A stretch of 32,293 bases of DNA from an uncultured Muribaculaceae bacterium (GTDB taxonomy: Bacteria; Bacteroidota; Bacteroidia; Bacteroidales; Muribaculaceae). The notes under the pieces are model-generated. The model worked only from the letters and a program-made list of their open reading frames with translations. It had not been told where the DNA came from and did not search any database. The stretch lies in NCBI GenBank assembly GCA_947629175.1, contig CANRCT010000036.1, positions 1 through 32,293 on the forward strand. The letters are read 5' to 3'. Below, in pieces: positions 16,309 to 23,601 of this stretch (the first letter of the stretch is position 1; the number at the start of each line of letters is the position of its first letter). A program made the translations under genes and the position numbers.

Positions 16309-17087
16309 GTCAGTTGTTTTATATTGAATACAGGGCCTTCGGTGCATACGCAGACATTGCCTCTGACCGTGTTTTCCACGCAGCATAGGCAGGCTCCGAG
16401 GCCGCAGGCCATCATGTTTTCGAGAGAAACCTCGCATTCCACCTCTCTTTCACGGGCGATCGCAGCCACGGCTTTCATCATCGGAGCCGGTCCGCAGCAG
16501 TAAATGCGGCTTATGCCCGGATCATGCATCACCGGATGCTGTGTGACTACCCCATGAACTCCGGCCGAACCGTCATCGGTCGAAAGGTGTACCTTTCCGA
16601 AGCGTTCAAACTCATCGAGTTCGAGCAGATCGGCACGGCTGCGTGCTCCGAGCAGAAATTCCGGTTCGCGCCCGCTCTCTGCGAGAGCCTGTCCGAGAAA
16701 CAGCAGCGGGGCCACTCCTACGCCTCCACCTACAAGCAGCAGGCGTCGGAAGTCACCCTCGGCCTCCGGGATAGAGAAACCGTTGCCAAGCGGGAGGATG
16801 ATGTTGAGATGTTCTCCTGCCTTGAGGCTGCATAGCCTTGACGTGCCTTCTCCGGCATTTCTTACCAGCAGCCACAGGGTATTGTCGCTGCGGTCGATGA
16901 AATTGACGGATATCGGACGGCGCAGGAAAGTGTGCGGAGCATCCGGCACGGCTACCTGCACGAACTGGCCGGGCATGGCCGGAGTCACCTCCGAACCGTC
17001 AGCCGGAGTCAGTTTCAGCAACGCATAGGTTTCCGACAACCGTGTGCTGGATTTGATCGTGAAATCTGTGATTGTTTTCTTTACCAT
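16299..17087 (-). CDS. pyrK: Dihydroorotate dehydrogenase B, electron-transfer subunit
   Basis: PyrK carries FAD and a [2Fe-2S] cluster that take electrons from PyrD to NAD+. The 262-residue protein has a ferredoxin-reductase-type FAD domain with RRPIS (56-60), a nucleotide-binding domain with GGGVGVAP (120-127) and YCCGPAPMM (196-204), and the C-terminal cluster cysteines C228, C233, C236 and C248 in the C-x4-C-x2-C-x11-C pattern of PyrK. It lies directly upstream of pyrD with a 10-bp overlap, the usual pyrK-pyrD unit of organisms with an NAD-linked enzyme. Confidence 0.95.
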   Translation of the reverse strand: MVKKTITDFTIKSSTRLSETYALLKLTPADGSEVTPAMPGQFVQVAVPDAPHTFLRRPISVNFIDRSDNTLWLLVRNAGEGTSRLCSLKAGEHLNIILPLGNGFSIPEAEGDFRRLLLVGGGVGVAPLLFLGQALAESGREPEFLLGARSRADLLELDEFERFGKVHLSTDDGSAGVHGVVTQHPVMHDPGISRIYCCGPAPMMKAVAAIAREREVECEVSLENMMACGLGACLCCVENTVRGNVCVCTEGPVFNIKQLTWQ

Positions 17088-17121
17088 CTATCTTTATGGT
17101 TTTGGATTGATGCCTATAGTG

Positions 17122-17148
17122 CAAAATTAGATAAAAAACATGAAACAA
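17122..17148 (-). promoter_or_regulatory. Probable promoter of pyrK-pyrD
   Basis: On the minus strand a clear TAATTTTG (17122-17129) lies 35 bp upstream of the pyrK start. The best TTG (17146-17148) is only 16 bp away rather than 19-21, so the -33 element is uncertain. The site also overlaps the start of the divergent hydrolase gene. Confidence 0.45.
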
Positions 17149-18207
17149 ATAGTTTTTTCAGCCGTTGAATTATGTATGATGGTTATCCGTTCTCTACATT
17201 CGTTCATATTCCGGCTCATTGCCGCTGCCTGTCTGCTTCTCACTTCATGTCTCACGGCATACGCAGCTGCCTGGGAACCCGACTCGCTCGGCGAGGGATT
17301 CGAAAAGCATTATGCCGTAGGGCCCGACGATTATGCCGGCAGGGTGAGGTGTGCTGTTGTCAGATACAACGTCGGTGACAGGAAGTCGCGCCGCGGGGTG
17401 CTGTATATCCATGGCTTTAATGATTACTTCTTTCAGAAGGAGATGGCCGAGCGGTTCAGCGAGCATGGCTATCGCTTCTACGCTGTCGATCTCCGTCGTT
17501 ATGGCCGCGCTCTCATTCCCGGGCAGAAACCGTTTCTTGTCAGAAAGATCAGCGAGTATTATGCCGATATAGACTCGGCATTGAATCTGATGGCGGCGGA
17601 TGGTATCGACAGCATAGCACTGATGGGGCATTCGACAGGGGGCCTTGTCGCATCATGCTACATGGAGCATGCTCCCCGGGCGACAGTCAGGGCGCTGGTC
17701 CTCAACAGTCCGTTTCTTCAATGGAATCTGGCGCTGCCTCTGAAGATGCTGATTCCGGCGGTGGCCGGTCTCGGATGGTTCTTCCCTGATCTCACGATCC
17801 CTCAGGGCGGAACGGTCTACAGTGAGAGCCTCGACGCCGCCTGGCATGGCGAGTGGCACTTCAACCGTGCATGGAAGCTGCATGATTCGTCGGATGTCGA
17901 TGCCGGATGGATCAGGGCCATCGAGCGGGCCCAGCTGAGTCTGCGGCGTCATCCGTATGCCATCAAAGTGCCGGTGCTTCTGATGTTTTCGGCTAAAAGT
18001 TATAAAGGAGACAAATGGTCGCCGGAAGCACAGCGGGCCGACGCTGTGCTCAATGTGTCGGACATAAAGCGCATAGGCATGCGGCTCGGCCGCCATGTCA
18101 CTCCGCTGGAAGTAGAAGGGGGCATGCACGACCTAGTGCTGTCGTCCCCGGATGTCAGATATCCGCTGTACACAAAAATTTTTGAATGGCTTGACGCCAA
18201 TATGTGA
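17140..18207 (+). CDS. Exported alpha/beta hydrolase, serine lipase/esterase-like
   Basis: This is probably an exported hydrolase of the monoacylglycerol-lipase/lysophospholipase group; the substrate cannot be told from sequence. A hydrophobic leader (about 22-36) ends in a possible lipobox LTSC (34-37) or a signal peptidase I site near AYA. The fold follows: oxyanion HGFND (91-95), nucleophile elbow GHSTG with S165, a likely acid D301, and H330 in GGMHDL. The first ATG gives a long n-region; the Mets at 17176 or 17179 would give a more typical signal peptide and may be the real start. It is divergent from pyrK and 62 bp upstream of sodB. Confidence 0.8.
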   Translation: MKQIVFSAVELCMMVIRSLHSFIFRLIAAACLLLTSCLTAYAAAWEPDSLGEGFEKHYAVGPDDYAGRVRCAVVRYNVGDRKSRRGVLYIHGFNDYFFQKEMAERFSEHGYRFYAVDLRRYGRALIPGQKPFLVRKISEYYADIDSALNLMAADGIDSIALMGHSTGGLVASCYMEHAPRATVRALVLNSPFLQWNLALPLKMLIPAVAGLGWFFPDLTIPQGGTVYSESLDAAWHGEWHFNRAWKLHDSSDVDAGWIRAIERAQLSLRRHPYAIKVPVLLMFSAKSYKGDKWSPEAQRADAVLNVSDIKRIGMRLGRHVTPLEVEGGMHDLVLSSPDVRYPLYTKIFEWLDANM

Positions 18208-18223
18208 ACCGACTCCTCGGTTC
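18206..18223 (+). terminator. Short perfect hairpin after the hydrolase gene
   Basis: GAACCGA (18206-18212) and TCGGTTC (18217-18223) form a 7-bp stem with a 4-nt loop immediately at the stop codon. There is no T tract, so it may be an mRNA 3'-end stabiliser or weak terminator rather than a classical one. Confidence 0.35.
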
Positions 18224-18269
18224 AGGTGTTGTAATGATACATTCACAACAACCATATTAATTCAAATCA

Positions 18270-18854
18270 ATGAAAATGCCTACATACGTTCAGCCCAAAC
18301 TGCCTTATGCGCCCGACGAACTTGCGCCGGCCATCTCGCAGGAGACTGTGGATTTCCATTACGGAAAGCATGAGAAAGCCTATATCGACAATCTCAACCG
18401 CCTTATCGAAGGTACGGAATATGCCGACATGGAACTGGAGGATATAATCCGCAGCGCCAGCGGGCCTCTTTTCAACAACGCTTCGCAGGCCTGGAACCAT
18501 ATATTCTACTTCTTCACTTTCTCGCCCGACGGCGGAGGAGAACCCGACGGGGATCTCCGCAAGGCCATCGACGGGCAGTTCGGATCGTTCGATAAGTTCA
18601 AGGAGGATTTCGTAGGAGCGGGAGTGTCGCTCTTCGGTTCGGGATGGGTATGGCTGTCGAAGGACAATGACGGGAAACTGTTCATTACCCAGACATCAAA
18701 TGCCGGAAATCCGCTGACCGACGGCCTGACGCCGCTGCTCACATTCGACGTATGGGAACACGCTTACTATCTCGACTACCAGAACCGGCGTGCCGACGCG
18801 CTGAAAGCGCTTTGGGACATTGTCGACTGGGACGTCGTCAGTTCGCGTTACTGA
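18270..18854 (+). CDS. sodB: Superoxide dismutase, iron type
   Basis: This enzyme dismutates superoxide and protects an anaerobe during oxygen exposure. The 194-residue protein has all four metal ligands: H30, H77 (QAWNH), D160 and H164 (DVWEHAYYLDY). Gln73 in ASQAWNH occupies the position that hydrogen-bonds the metal-bound solvent in iron enzymes, favouring Fe, although some Bacteroidales enzymes accept Fe or Mn. No signal peptide is seen, so it is cytoplasmic. I find no TAnnTTTG element in the 62-bp gap upstream, so it may be read from the hydrolase or from an unrecognised promoter. A terminator follows. Confidence 0.95.
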   Translation: MKMPTYVQPKLPYAPDELAPAISQETVDFHYGKHEKAYIDNLNRLIEGTEYADMELEDIIRSASGPLFNNASQAWNHIFYFFTFSPDGGGEPDGDLRKAIDGQFGSFDKFKEDFVGAGVSLFGSGWVWLSKDNDGKLFITQTSNAGNPLTDGLTPLLTFDVWEHAYYLDYQNRRADALKALWDIVDWDVVSSRY

Positions 18855-18899
18855 CAAACAGCAAGCACAAGACAAAGCATAATGTGATGAATGGAAGGG

Positions 18900-18934
18900 G
18901 AGGTACCTGTGAAGGCGCCTCTCTTTTTCTTTTA
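18900..18934 (+). terminator. Rho-independent terminator of sodB
   Basis: GAGGTACC (18900-18907) pairs with GGCGCCTC (18914-18921) with one wobble and one mismatch around a TGTGAA loop, and is followed by TCTTTTTCTTTT. Confidence 0.7.
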
Positions 18935-18939
18935 TATAC

Positions 18940-18986
18940 AAAACAGAGATGGCTCCGCGGCGTTGTCAGTCCACTGCGGAGCCATC
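18940..18986 (-). terminator. Terminator of the ABC transporter operon
   Basis: A perfect 11-bp stem, GATGGCTCCGC (18948-18958) with GCGGAGCCATC (18976-18986), encloses 17 nt. On the minus strand it is followed by TCTGTTTTG, making it a plausible terminator 36 bp after the ATPase stop. Confidence 0.7.
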
Positions 18987-19021
18987 CGGCTGTCAGTCGT
19001 TTTTAAGCTGAAGAGTGAGGA

Positions 19022-19723
19022 TCAGATCTTGCGGGCCGCTTCGTCCGACACTACTGATCCGTCAAAGAGGTTTATCGTGCGGCGGGCGTATGACGCGTCG
19101 CGCTGGGAGTGGGTGACCATGACGATAGTGGTCCCTTCACGGTTGAGCGATGTCAGCAGCTCCATCACCTCGCGTCCGTTGGTGGAGTCGAGGTTGCCTG
19201 TGGGCTCGTCGGCGAGAAGTATCACGGGATTCCCTACGATAGCTCTCGCTATGGCCACTCGCTGCTGCTGTCCGCCCGAGAGCTGCAGCGGGTAATGGCG
19301 CGAGCGGTGCGACAGATTGAGACGGTCGAGTATCTCCCGAACCCGGCGCGCGCGCTCCTTGCGGGGCACGCCGAGGTAGGTCAGAGGCAACTCGACGTTT
19401 TCGGCCACCGTGAGCTCGTCTATGAGATTGAAGCTTTGGAACACGAATCCGATGCGTCCCTTGCGCACCGACGTGCGCTGGCTCTCCTTAAGCGCGCCCA
19501 TCTCCTTGCCGTCGAGCTGATAGGAGCCCGACGAAGGGTTGTCGAGCAGACCGATGATGTTGAGGAGGGTTGACTTGCCGCATCCCGACGGGCCCATGAT
19601 CGCCACGAAGTCGCCTTTGTCGACGTCGATGTTCACATTGTTGAGAGCCTGGGTCTCCACTTCCGATGTACGGAACACTTTGTTGAGATTCTTTATCTGT
19701 ATCATGTCGTTTTGTTTTTTCAT
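19022..19723 (-). CDS. ABC transporter ATPase, MacB/LolD type
   Basis: This is the nucleotide-binding subunit partnering the permease encoded immediately upstream. The 233-residue protein has Walker A GPSGCGKS (44-51), Q-loop FQSFN (95-99), signature LSGGQQQR (148-155), Walker B LLADEPTGNLDS (169-180) and H-loop VTHSQ near 208. The MacB/LolD/FtsE subfamily drives mechanotransmission across the envelope rather than classical import. The start overlaps the permease stop by one base (TAATG); a start at the Met of MIQIKNL (19705) is equally plausible. The operon is read from a sigma-54-type promoter. Confidence 0.93.
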   Translation of the reverse strand: MKKQNDMIQIKNLNKVFRTSEVETQALNNVNIDVDKGDFVAIMGPSGCGKSTLLNIIGLLDNPSSGSYQLDGKEMGALKESQRTSVRKGRIGFVFQSFNLIDELTVAENVELPLTYLGVPRKERARRVREILDRLNLSHRSRHYPLQLSGGQQQRVAIARAIVGNPVILLADEPTGNLDSTNGREVMELLTSLNREGTTIVMVTHSQRDASYARRTINLFDGSVVSDEAARKI

Positions 19724-22035
19724 TATTCTGAACGTAAGGATTTCGACGGGTTCTCGTTGGCTGTGCGCAGCGTCATGACTACGGATGCGAGAGTTATCAC
19801 CACAAGAGTGATCAGTCCCGACAGGGCATACATGGCTATGATCGAGGGCGCCTGTACGCTGAACTGTTCAAGCCAGTAGCGTCCGGCGAGCCATGCGAGC
19901 ACCGAACCTGTGATGACGGCCGGGACGGCCACTTTCATCACCGAGCGGCAGATGACCTCGATCACTTCGGCTGTCGATGCACCGTTGACTTTCCGTATGG
20001 CGATCTCACGGCTGCGGCGGTACATTTCGTCGCGCAGATATCCGAATAGGCCTATGAGGCTTATCAGAAGCAGTATTACGGCTCCGATCATGATCATCGT
20101 GCGGAGCACCTCCACGCTGTGGTAGGTCTGTCGGTAATTGCTTCCCAGACTGACGCAGGAATACGTCGTAGCTCCTTCCCTCAACTGTTCCTCCTCGGCA
20201 AGGATGCGGTTGAAATTCTCGTCAAACGGTTTCTTGAGTTTCAGGAAGAATCTTGTTCCCCAGCCTACTTTGGCCATGTAGGGTTGTTGCGGGTCGTATA
20301 AATTTCCGGTGATGAAGTCCTTGATGACGCCTGTGACAGTCACGTTATTTTCGCCACCGTCATTGAACTGTTTGCCTATGGCCTCACTGTCAGTCCAGTC
20401 CATCAGCCGCGCGAACTCCTGATTGATCACGGCTTCCGTGCCGTCGGTCGCTTCAGGATAGCGTCCGTGAAGAAGGCGGAATCCCATTACGTCGGCAAAT
20501 GATTTGTCGGCCCAGTAATCATAGCGTGTAGAGAACATCGGCGAACCATGTTCGTCGCGGATGAATTGTCCGCTGTATCCCTCTCCCGGAGGAGTGGACC
20601 CGATCGCTGCCTTTTCGACATACGGCAGTGAGGAATACATCTTCAGCAGACTCTCACGGTGTTCTTTGCCCTCATTGGAGCGGATGATGCACACTAAGTC
20701 GTCGGGCTCATATCCGGGATCGAAATCCATGACATACCGGTATTGGGTAGCCACAAGAGCCAGAAGTCCCGCCATCAGTGATGCTCCGGCAAACTCTGCG
20801 AAGAGCAATGTGTGTTTCCATCCGTGTTTCTTCTCGACAAAGCGCCGGAATACCTGGCTGACCGGTATGTTGCTGAATACCACCGACGGTATGAGAGCGG
20901 CTATCGCGAACACGAGTATCACCACTCCTGCCACCACCCACAGACGGTCGGTCGATATGTAGGCGGCGAAGTTGTCATATATGCTCTCCTGGGCGAAGCG
21001 CCGCGCTATGTAGAAACATAATGCAGCGAATACCAGGCCTGCCAGTATTATTATTACCGTCTCGATGGCAAACATGCCGAAGATCGTTCCGCGCCCGGCC
21101 CCTGCACATTTGTGGACCCCTATGGCCTTGGCGCGTCGGGTGAGTGCTGACAGCGACAGCAATACATAGTTGAGAGCTGTCACGAAGAGGATGAGCGTGG
21201 CGAGAAACGACAGTGTCCATGTGGCCACTCTGACCGATTCCTGGCCGCGATGTATGTCGCGGAGCGGCACGGCGATGGCTTTCAGAGAGAAGTCGTCGGT
21301 AGGCGGGACATTCGCTTCGATCACTTCCATTATCTTCCGGTTGAGGTCGTCGATGTCGGTGCCCTCTTTCACGAGCAGGTAGTCAAACCATGAGTCGCCC
21401 CCTTTCCATCCAAGCCACATTCCCCAATGGGTGATCATAGTCGGGAGCGATACAATGAAATCTGTGTTCAACGTGCTCTCCTCGCCCCAGTCGCGGTAGA
21501 CGCCGCAGATCTGCAGCGGTATCTCCTCCCATCCTGTCAGCATCTTCCCGACAGGCGATTCGTCGCCGTAATATTTTCTTGCCATCCGGTCGCTGATATA
21601 CATTTTCCCGAGCTGGGCGAGACCGTCGGGATCGCCTTCGATGATTTCAACGCCGAACGTTTTGAAAAACAGCGAGTCGGCCATCATCACTGTTCCGGGA
21701 AGCGTCTCGTTGTCGCGTGATATGTTGTCGGATGATCTGCGGGTCATGACGGCGCCCTCTATCAGGTCGCCTCCGAGAGCGGTGTATATGCCTTCTGCCA
21801 GTTTCCCGACACACTGCTCCTGCCATTCCAGTTCGTTGCCTCCGAGCTTGAACTGCATTTTCAGCTGATAGATGCGGTCGTAGTCGCGGAAACATGTATC
21901 GATAAGATTGTCATAGGCCACTCTCGCGAAGAGAAAGCAGCTCATTGCAAGCCCCAGCCCGATAGAAAGGATCTTCACGATTGTGGATCCACGGGCATGC
22001 ATCAGTGTGCGGATTGCATATGGATTTTTTTGCAT
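19723..22035 (-). CDS. FtsX/MacB-type ABC transporter permease
   Basis: This 770-residue inner-membrane protein is a fused double-FtsX permease. I see eight hydrophobic segments in two 1+3 sets: near residues 18-40, 283-310, 325-350 and 372-398, then 422-446, 655-682, 705-730 and 735-760. Large periplasmic domains of the MacB_PCD type sit after the first segment of each half. Such permeases occur widely in Bacteroidota, often in multiples; their cargo (peptides, lipoproteins, antimicrobials) is rarely known and cannot be inferred here. It is the first gene of the two-gene operon, and a two-component system diverges from it. Confidence 0.9.
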   Translation of the reverse strand: MQKNPYAIRTLMHARGSTIVKILSIGLGLAMSCFLFARVAYDNLIDTCFRDYDRIYQLKMQFKLGGNELEWQEQCVGKLAEGIYTALGGDLIEGAVMTRRSSDNISRDNETLPGTVMMADSLFFKTFGVEIIEGDPDGLAQLGKMYISDRMARKYYGDESPVGKMLTGWEEIPLQICGVYRDWGEESTLNTDFIVSLPTMITHWGMWLGWKGGDSWFDYLLVKEGTDIDDLNRKIMEVIEANVPPTDDFSLKAIAVPLRDIHRGQESVRVATWTLSFLATLILFVTALNYVLLSLSALTRRAKAIGVHKCAGAGRGTIFGMFAIETVIIILAGLVFAALCFYIARRFAQESIYDNFAAYISTDRLWVVAGVVILVFAIAALIPSVVFSNIPVSQVFRRFVEKKHGWKHTLLFAEFAGASLMAGLLALVATQYRYVMDFDPGYEPDDLVCIIRSNEGKEHRESLLKMYSSLPYVEKAAIGSTPPGEGYSGQFIRDEHGSPMFSTRYDYWADKSFADVMGFRLLHGRYPEATDGTEAVINQEFARLMDWTDSEAIGKQFNDGGENNVTVTGVIKDFITGNLYDPQQPYMAKVGWGTRFFLKLKKPFDENFNRILAEEEQLREGATTYSCVSLGSNYRQTYHSVEVLRTMIMIGAVILLLISLIGLFGYLRDEMYRRSREIAIRKVNGASTAEVIEVICRSVMKVAVPAVITGSVLAWLAGRYWLEQFSVQAPSIIAMYALSGLITLVVITLASVVMTLRTANENPSKSLRSE

Positions 22036-22075
22036 GATTGTGAAAAAAATTAGTTGGTTTTTGCCTTATAATGTC

Positions 22076-22090
22076 GCATTAACCGTGCCA
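22076..22090 (-). promoter_or_regulatory. Sigma-54 (-24/-12) promoter of the ABC transporter operon
   Basis: The minus strand reads TGGCACGGTTAATGC, matching the RpoN consensus TGGCACG-N4-TTGC except for A in place of the first T of the -12 element. The invariant GG and GC have the required 10-bp separation. Transcription would begin near 22064, about 29 nt before the permease start. I find no housekeeping promoter for this operon. Confidence 0.75.
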
Positions 22091-22117
22091 GAAATGCAAT
22101 GCACTGGCAGTCAGAAA

Positions 22118-22133
22118 TGTCGTAAGTCCGACA
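22118..22133. promoter_or_regulatory. Inverted repeat TGTCG-N6-CGACA, possible activator site
   Basis: A perfect 5-bp inverted repeat lies between the sigma-54 promoter and the tandem 18-bp repeats. It shares outer TGT...ACA ends with those repeats but not their inner sequence, so relation to the same protein is uncertain. Confidence 0.35.
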
Positions 22134-22143
22134 GATCGGGGTA

Positions 22144-22182
22144 GTGTAAAATATCTTGACAATGGTGTAAAATAATTTGACA
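22144..22182. promoter_or_regulatory. Two 18-bp direct repeats, candidate enhancer sites
   Basis: GTGTAAAATATCTTGACA (22144-22161) and GTGTAAAATAATTTGACA (22165-22182) agree at 16 of 18 positions and are spaced 21 bp apart, two helical turns, so they lie on one face of the DNA. Each has TGT-N11-ACA ends, like a dyad site for an NtrC/NifA-type dimer. They are centred about 90 and 110 bp upstream of the predicted sigma-54 transcription start, a normal enhancer distance. Confidence 0.65.
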
Positions 22183-22234
22183 GACAGGCGCTGCTGCATC
22201 GGATCGCTGCGGCGGCCTGAATGTCACGTCGGGA

Positions 22235-22264
22235 TTGCCGTAACCGTGAAAATGTCTAATTTTG
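22235..22264 (+). promoter_or_regulatory. Promoter of the response-regulator gene
   Basis: TTG (22235-22237), a 19-bp spacer and TAATTTTG (22257-22264) match the Bacteroidota consensus. The predicted start falls within a few bases of the ATG at 22270, so the message may be leaderless or nearly so. Confidence 0.6.
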
Positions 22265-22269
22265 CAGTG

Positions 22270-23601
22270 ATGAAGTCTAACACGCATATACTTGTGGTCG
22301 ACGACAACCGCGGCGTGCTCGCGGCTCTCGATCTTCTGCTCCGGCGTCATTTCGGACAGGTGACTCTTCTGGCCAATCCTTCCGAGATTATATCGGCAGT
22401 GCAGTCGGGGCATCCCGATGCGGTGCTGCTCGATATGAATTTCACATCATCGGTCAACAACGGCAACGAGGGACTCTACTGGCTCGGACGGGTGCTGGCC
22501 GTCAGTCCGCATCTTCCGGTTGTGCTGATGACTGCGTTTGCCGATATACCGCTTGCTATCAAAGGCATCAAGGCCGGAGCAGTGGATTTCGTACAGAAGC
22601 CGTGGGATAACGACCGGCTCGTGGAGATATTGAGAAATGCCGCTTCGAAATCAGGGAAAAGCAGGGCTGTGACACCGGCTGAGACCATGTATTGGGGCGA
22701 GTCAGCCGAAATGTCGCGTCTGCGTGAACTCGTTGAAAAGGTCGCGGCTACGGATGCCACGGTGCTGATTACAGGTGAGAACGGCACCGGCAAGGAGGTG
22801 CTCGCCGAGGAGCTCCACAGGCTCTCGGGCCGGGGCGACCGCAGGATGCTGAAGGTCGATATGGGCGCCGTCAGCGAGACGTTGTTTGAGAGCGAGCTGT
22901 TCGGACACCGCAAGGGCGCTTTCACGGGAGCTGTTTCCGACCGTAAGGGAAAGCTGGAGGAGGCGTCGGGCAGCTCGCTGTTTATGGACGAGATCGGCAA
23001 TCTGCCCATGCATCTTCAGGCCAAACTTCTCTCGGCGCTGCAAAACCGACAGGTGACGGCTCTCGGCTCAAACCATCCGGTAGCGTTTGATATAAGGCTG
23101 ATCTGCGCCACCAACCGCGATATTGATGCGATGGTGTCGGAGGGGACATTCAGAGAGGATTTGCTTTACCGTATAAATACAATACGTCTTCATCTTCCGC
23201 CCCTGAGGCAGCGTAAGGATGATATAGCTGTGCTTGCCGGGCGGTTCGCGTCGGAATTCGGCATGAGATACCGCGGTACGGAGATATCTTTGGGCGAGGA
23301 TGCAGTTACCGCTCTTGAGGAGTATGCATGGCCCGGCAATATCCGCGAACTGAGGCATGCGGTGGAAAAGGCTGTGATAGTGGGATCATCAGACAAGCTG
23401 TCGAAAGCCGATTTCTCGCTTACGCCCCACGCAGCTGCAGGCCATGAGATCAGTCAGGCTGCCGTGACGATAGAGGATATGGAGAGGCAGATGATAGCAG
23501 GCGCCATAGAGTCGTGCGGCGGCAATATGAGCGCTGCGGCCCAGCGGCTCGGCATAACGCGCCAGACACTCTACAACAAAATGAAGCGTTACGGCATATG
23601 A
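22270..23601 (+). CDS. NtrC-type sigma-54-dependent response regulator
   Basis: This 443-residue activator has three domains. The receiver (about 1-125) has acidic pair D11/D12, phosphoacceptor D55, T88 and K110. The AAA+ domain (about 140-375) has Walker A GENGTGKE (169-176), the sigma-54-contacting loop GAFTGA (216-221) and Walker B LFMDEI (237-242). A C-terminal Fis-type HTH (about 403-441) ends in AQRLGITRQTLYNKMKRYGI. The intact GAFTGA loop means it should activate RpoN promoters. The frame opens further upstream, but the Met at 22270 begins the receiver, and the promoter sits just before it. Its stop overlaps the kinase start by four bases (ATGA). The nearest sigma-54 promoter is that of the divergent ABC operon. 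Confidence 0.94.
   Translation: MKSNTHILVVDDNRGVLAALDLLLRRHFGQVTLLANPSEIISAVQSGHPDAVLLDMNFTSSVNNGNEGLYWLGRVLAVSPHLPVVLMTAFADIPLAIKGIKAGAVDFVQKPWDNDRLVEILRNAASKSGKSRAVTPAETMYWGESAEMSRLRELVEKVAATDATVLITGENGTGKEVLAEELHRLSGRGDRRMLKVDMGAVSETLFESELFGHRKGAFTGAVSDRKGKLEEASGSSLFMDEIGNLPMHLQAKLLSALQNRQVTALGSNHPVAFDIRLICATNRDIDAMVSEGTFREDLLYRINTIRLHLPPLRQRKDDIAVLAGRFASEFGMRYRGTEISLGEDAVTALEEYAWPGNIRELRHAVEKAVIVGSSDKLSKADFSLTPHAAAGHEISQAAVTIEDMERQMIAGAIESCGGNMSAAAQRLGITRQTLYNKMKRYGI

Noticed and set aside
16309-16437. N-terminal extension of pyrD to 16437
   Set aside because: These codons lie inside pyrK and do not resemble the dihydroorotate dehydrogenase N-terminus. The Met at 16308 gives the family length.
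22086-22109. Inverted repeat TGCCAG-N12-CTGGCA overlapping the sigma-54 -24 element
   Set aside because: The left arm is largely the conserved -24 sequence itself, so the symmetry is probably incidental.
22156-22182. TTGACA in the tandem repeats as a sigma-70 -35 box
   Set aside because: Bacteroidota housekeeping promoters do not use TTGACA/TATAAT, and both copies sit in the same repeat context, which fits a protein-binding site better.
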